Of a DNA stretch of 64,000 nucleotides, positions 60,120-64,000 are shown piece after piece. A program made the position numbers and the translations under genes. The notes below the pieces were generated by a model. The model saw nothing but the letters and a program-made list of their open reading frames with translations, was not told the origin of the DNA and ran no database searches. Position 1 is the stretch's first letter, and the number at the start of each line of letters is the position of its first letter. Location of the stretch: positions 65,296,546 to 65,360,545 of the forward strand of contig NC_081408.1 in the NCBI RefSeq assembly GCF_030272615.1, in the 5' to 3' direction. The stretch comes from Cryptomeria japonica (taxonomy: Eukaryota > Streptophyta > Pinopsida > Cupressales > Cupressaceae).

Positions 60120-61850
60120 TGTTGGCATTGTGGTGCCATTGATGTCAAATAGTATGGCATGACCATCAGTAGTAGAGATGAATGTGCAACATTGATATGG
60201 AGGAGTATAGGATGTGATATCTTGGATATCACCTTGTGTTGCAAAACACCAGTAAGGTAAGGAAAGTATGTAAACTGGCAAGGTGTTTGAGTGATTGTTT
60301 GTGATGAAGAGGCAGAATGTTACCTGAATCACATCAACACTAGAAGAGAAGAATGAACCAGTATGTTGTGAAGTTGTAGAATAGAAGGACTCAAACTGAA
60401 AGAAGATGCAGTCATCATGAGAAGCAATGACTGACAATGAACGTGCTCACTAAAGATCACATATGCTAGTTTGAAGAGATGTTGTATAAATAGTGAAGTC
60501 ACATGCGCATATGGTAGAAAGAAGATGGTGTTACTCCACCAAGTAAGTGGAGATCATCTCCTATTATGCATTGAGTGCACTATAGTTTGGAGAGAGAATT
60601 GTGAAGTGTCTCTCATCTTGACAAACTGGTAGAGAAATGAACAAGATTGATCAGGAAGAAAGGCAAGACCAAGCAGATACAGTCTAAAGTAAAAATACCT
60701 GATTGAAGATGGTGTCTTGTGAAGGTTGATGACATGGTGTCATCAAGAGTGGTAACCGGTATGTAAGTCCACCAGTTATATAAGCAAGGTGCAGATGCAG
60801 AAGACTTCCCACTTGTGGGAGTGAGAATACTTTGGATTTACCTCTCTGGAGACCAGTTTGAGAGTTTCATTGACAGTTAAAGATAAGGGTAGAGATGATA
60901 AGATAATCGATAGAATGGTTGAGACTAGAAGGGTTTGCAAACTAGCATAAGTAAGGAACCGTTATGGTGATTTCTCGATGATCCTACCTGGACTGACTTG
61001 GAGTGCCAAGCCAACTGTTGATCAACATGGATGCCAATTGGGATCAAGGTGGCAAGATCTTAGAGGTTGGTGAAATGTCATGTGGAGTTAGGTAACTCGA
61101 TTGGTGTGCACTGACATTGGATCCCATGATTTGTGGAATTGGGTCAGAAGCGTGTGGCTTGAGGAAGAATGAACCAACAAAGAAGATCAAGGGAGTAGTT
61201 AGTGCCTGGATCAAAGCAAGAATATCTGGCTAATTAAAGAGCTCAAGAAGGAAATAGTAGAGGCATTAATGATGTATACTGACAGATTGGTTGTAAGTTG
61301 CTAAAGAAGGAAGGCATGTTCTGGAAGGTGCATTGATTGTGGACATGAGTAGATGGACGTCAGGAAGATTAGATCAAGCAAGATCTGATTATATTTGATC
61401 GACCTTGAAGATTGTGAGGAAACCCTAACCGCCTAGAGTTTGAATTGGTTTCTGATGGGAAGTCTGGGTTATAAATACATGAGCCTAAGATATTGTTAGG
61501 TGCTACTGGATAGAAGAACCTTGTGCTACTGTGAAGTGTGATATCTCTGTAAGTAAAAGAAAATCAGCCAAGTGCTCAAAAAACACCTGAGAAGAGAGTT
61601 GCAGAGAAGGAGGATATAGAACTGACATAGTATAGTACCGGTAAAGTGTAGAGAGTTTATGGAGGAGATATAGTAGAGAAGCAAGAGGTGAAGAGTAGTA
61701 GAAGAGTGAGTCGATGTAGCAGAGAAAGTATTTCACTGACTAAGTAAGATATATGAAAAGGTTGCAAGATTTACTTGTAACAAGATAACTACTTTTCTAA
61801 TTGAAGTTTATAGTGTGAACACTAAGTTGTAGCTTGGTGCAAGGGTCATA

Positions 61851-61985
61851 GCTCCTTGGGTTGGTTCTCTAAAGTCAGGGGTTGGTGCTCCTTGGGTTGG
61901 TGCCCTAAAGGTAGGAGTTGGTGCTTCTTGGGTTGCTTCCCTAAAGTCGAGAGTTGGTGCTCATTGGGTTGGTGCCCTAAAATTT
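61851..61985. repeat. 36-bp tandem repeat in copia-4 LTR
   Basis: Nearly four units of GCTCCTTGGGTTGGTGCCCT followed by AAAG..AGGAGTTGGT, diverged from each other by a few bases. Confidence 0.88.
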
Positions 61986-62105
61986 GTATCAAAGTTTTCA
62001 ACGTGAGGCTAGATTGGACTAGTAGACTCTAGCAACATTGCTCACCAAGTTTTTTCCCATCTTGAGTTCTCCTCATACATCCTGGTATTATGTGATGTTC
62101 CCCTC

Positions 62106-62131
62106 TGTGTGTGTGTGTGTGTGTGTGTGTA
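62106..62131. repeat. GT microsatellite
   Basis: About 13 uninterrupted GT units within the LTR's U5 side. Confidence 0.9.
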
Positions 62132-62279
62132 TTTGAGTTAGTATCCTCACTAACCAATATTTTTGCATTGTGTTTGATCCATAAACTAATATGCTCATAA
62201 AGGATAGCAAAAGAGAAAAGAATTTGAGAGCCACTGATTCACCCCCTCCCCCTCTCAATGGTGCATTGTGTCTAACAAT

Positions 62280-62292
62280 TGATATTAGAGCC
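62280..62292 (+). other. Primer binding site of copia-4
   Basis: TGATATTAGAGCC, the tRNA-Met site with two transition-type changes, two bases after the LTR end. Confidence 0.8.
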
Positions 62293-62349
62293 TAGGTTCC
62301 TAGTTAGAAGAGTTTTCTCTAACTTGGGTAGATTCCAGCCTAAGGTCAC

Positions 62350-63980
62350 AATGGTTTGTTTAGTGTCAATCCCTGCTCTAGTGTTTGATGGATCAAACTA
62401 TTCTATTTGGAGTTGCCGAATGGAAATCTTCCTATCCTCCCTAGGGTTTTATGTCTAGATGGTAGTTGTAAATGGTCTCCCTAGGAATGTATGTCCCCCC
62501 ACTGGCATTGAAGAAGAAAGACGATGCTTGTGCAATGAAGAAGCCATGAAGGCCATATTCAATGGTCTCACTAGAGATGTCTCCTCACAGGTGGATAAGT
62601 GTAGATCAGCAAAGAGTCTATGGGATAGACTAAAGAAGCTATATGGAAATGAACCCTGCACTAGTGAATCAACTTGTGGGAGTGTAAAGAACCTTACAAC
62701 AGATTCTTGTGCAAATGACACAGGTAGTTGTATTGTTGATAAGGAGACTCATCTTTTTATGGCCCATGACATAGACATTGAGGATCTGACATCAAAAAGG
62801 GATAATGCTTATAGATCCCACCGGTATGATGTGTTTGACAACAACATATAAGAAGGGTACAATGTGGATATATCTAGCCAGCAAGATCTATTTGGAAGGG
62901 ATGATGAAGAAAAAGAATATGCAGAAGTAGATCTTGAGTGTAACCTGGTAAGTGCTCTAAAAGAACTTCAAAATGTTAGAATGATTTTAAAAACTATAAA
63001 AGATCAGTTCATGAGGATTGCAGCCAGTTGAGAACCTTCCTTGAAGTATCAAACCAAAAGGTTGGTTTATTGACCACTCAACTTGAAGAGAAAAAAATGA
63101 TTGATTGATGGTTTGAAATCAGTCCTGGACTCCAAGGAAAGGGGAATGGAGAATCTGAGAAATGAATACAAGCTATTTAAGAATGTTGTAGTTTTTGAGC
63201 AAAACCGGTTGATCAGATGCCTTGAAGAATCTGAGAAATGTATGTCACAGTTAAATCCTCAACAAAAAGACATCAAGGAATGCAGGTGTAGAGATGTAAA
63301 ATCTAAGCTAGAGATAAAGGATAAAGAGCATCAACAATAATAGTTGAAATAGAGTTCTTGAGGAAGGAACTTGAGAAATGTCAAGAAGAGCTCAAGTTGA
63401 GGATGAAGAAAGGAGATCCATGGAGAAACAATGCAGATCTAAAAGGAAAAGGAAAGATAAGAGAAGACAGTGTTATCGGGAGCATGAATAGGAGTAGACC
63501 TCTTACTGGTAGAAGACAAAGAAATGGTGTTGCCACCAAATCAAGACAAGCATGACAAAAGAAGAGATCAGATCGAAGATCTACAAATAATGAACAACCA
63601 AAGATCCCTTCCTAGAGAAAGAAAATTGTAGATGCCAAATCGGTAAGAACACCTCATGTTTGGAAAAAATAATTTTGTAAGCAATAAGCCCCCTCTCTCT
63701 GGTTATTGTTTTGGATGCAAATATTATGGCCATAGGGTAGAAGAATGTAAAATGAGATCTAGGTATAAATAGAGTGTGCTTCCTAGGTATGAAAAATCAA
63801 ATGGCTATAGATTTCATGTATATGAGAATAATGCATCTAAGGTTAGAATCTTGCATACCCCCTATCCTGGTATTGCTAATGTTGTATCTTATAACTACAA
63901 TAGACTTCGCCATAGAATTTATGCAGGAGAAAGGACACGCAGTCCTATGGCAACTAGAGGATCAATCATGCTCAGTATAA
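62350..63980 (+). pseudogene. copia-4 gag, broken, with intact zinc knuckle
   Basis: Copia gag begins near ATG 62350 with FDGSNYSIWSCRMEIFLSSLG (about 62386-62445), TAG 62456-62458, then IFNGLTRDVSSQVDKCRSAKSLWDRLKKLYG (about 62556-62648). A long Lys/Glu-rich coiled-coil stretch (about 62950-63540) follows over several frames, then an intact CCHC knuckle CFGCKYYGHRVEEC at about 63703-63744. Downstream text resembles the gag-protease junction, and the element runs off the window. The extended coiled-coil gag suggests the SIRE/Maximus group (inference). The frame is broken by stops near 62850, 63030 and 63765. Confidence 0.82.
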
Positions 63981-64000
63981 GAGCAGCTACAAGAGGTATG

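Larger units (their letters stand above)
60120..62277 (+). mobile_element. 5' LTR of copia-4
   Basis: Starts TGTTGGCATTGTGG, has the U3 block CCATTGATGTCAAA (60136-60149) and a U5 block near 62043-62073, and ends TGTCTAACA at 62277 before a primer site. TATA-like sequences lie near 60486, 60776 and 61470. It contains a 36-bp tandem repeat and a GT microsatellite. The start is less certain than the end; TGTTAGGTGC at 61496 is an alternative but would leave the TATA box outside. Confidence 0.65.

Overview
The window looks like intergenic DNA from a large-genome seed plant, built almost entirely of old LTR retrotransposons nested in one another. Plant lineage features support this: Ty1/copia polyproteins with initiator-tRNA-Met primer sites, a Ty3/gypsy chromovirus of the Tekay/Del type with LTRs over 3 kb, and an element with a Tat/Ogre-like primer site. 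I see no intact host gene, rRNA, tRNA or CRISPR. The very long, decayed LTRs suggest a gymnosperm, but that is inference.

Left part (1-13711): a non-autonomous element with a Tat-like primer site (5' LTR cut by the window start, 3' LTR ending at 6308) sits inside the 5' LTR of a plus-strand copia element (copia-1, 6309-13711). Copia-1 carries broken gag-pol and a solo LTR (9385-10100) flanked by a perfect 5-bp target duplication, GTTTG.

Centre (13712-55820): a decayed reading frame with an RNase H-like start (14320-14925) resumes in the same frame at 54506. It was split by two neighbouring insertions. The first is a minus-strand LARD-like element (14926-24542, target duplication TGATG) with a Gln-rich ORF and a Cys-rich heptapeptide minisatellite. 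The second is a minus-strand copia element (copia-2, 24561-54500, target duplication AGACA). Copia-2 holds a solo LTR in its pol and, in its 5' LTR, a 20.7-kb Tekay/Del compound element (32043-52712, target duplication ATAAT) of the form LTR-body-LTR-body-LTR.

Right part (55821-64000): a T/G-rich tail, about 3.5 kb of unclassified AT-rich DNA, a truncated LTR, and the start of a fourth copia element (copia-4: LTR about 60120-62277, primer site, gag with intact zinc knuckle) that runs off the window.

All polyproteins are broken. The commonest visible lesion is CAG to TAG, shown by comparing the two Tekay bodies: five sites are mutated only in the first and six only in the second. No element here looks able to move unaided. 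The least usual items are the three-LTR compound, the inverted copy of the LTR's own end in two of its LTRs, the rejoinable fossil frame, and the LARD-like element.
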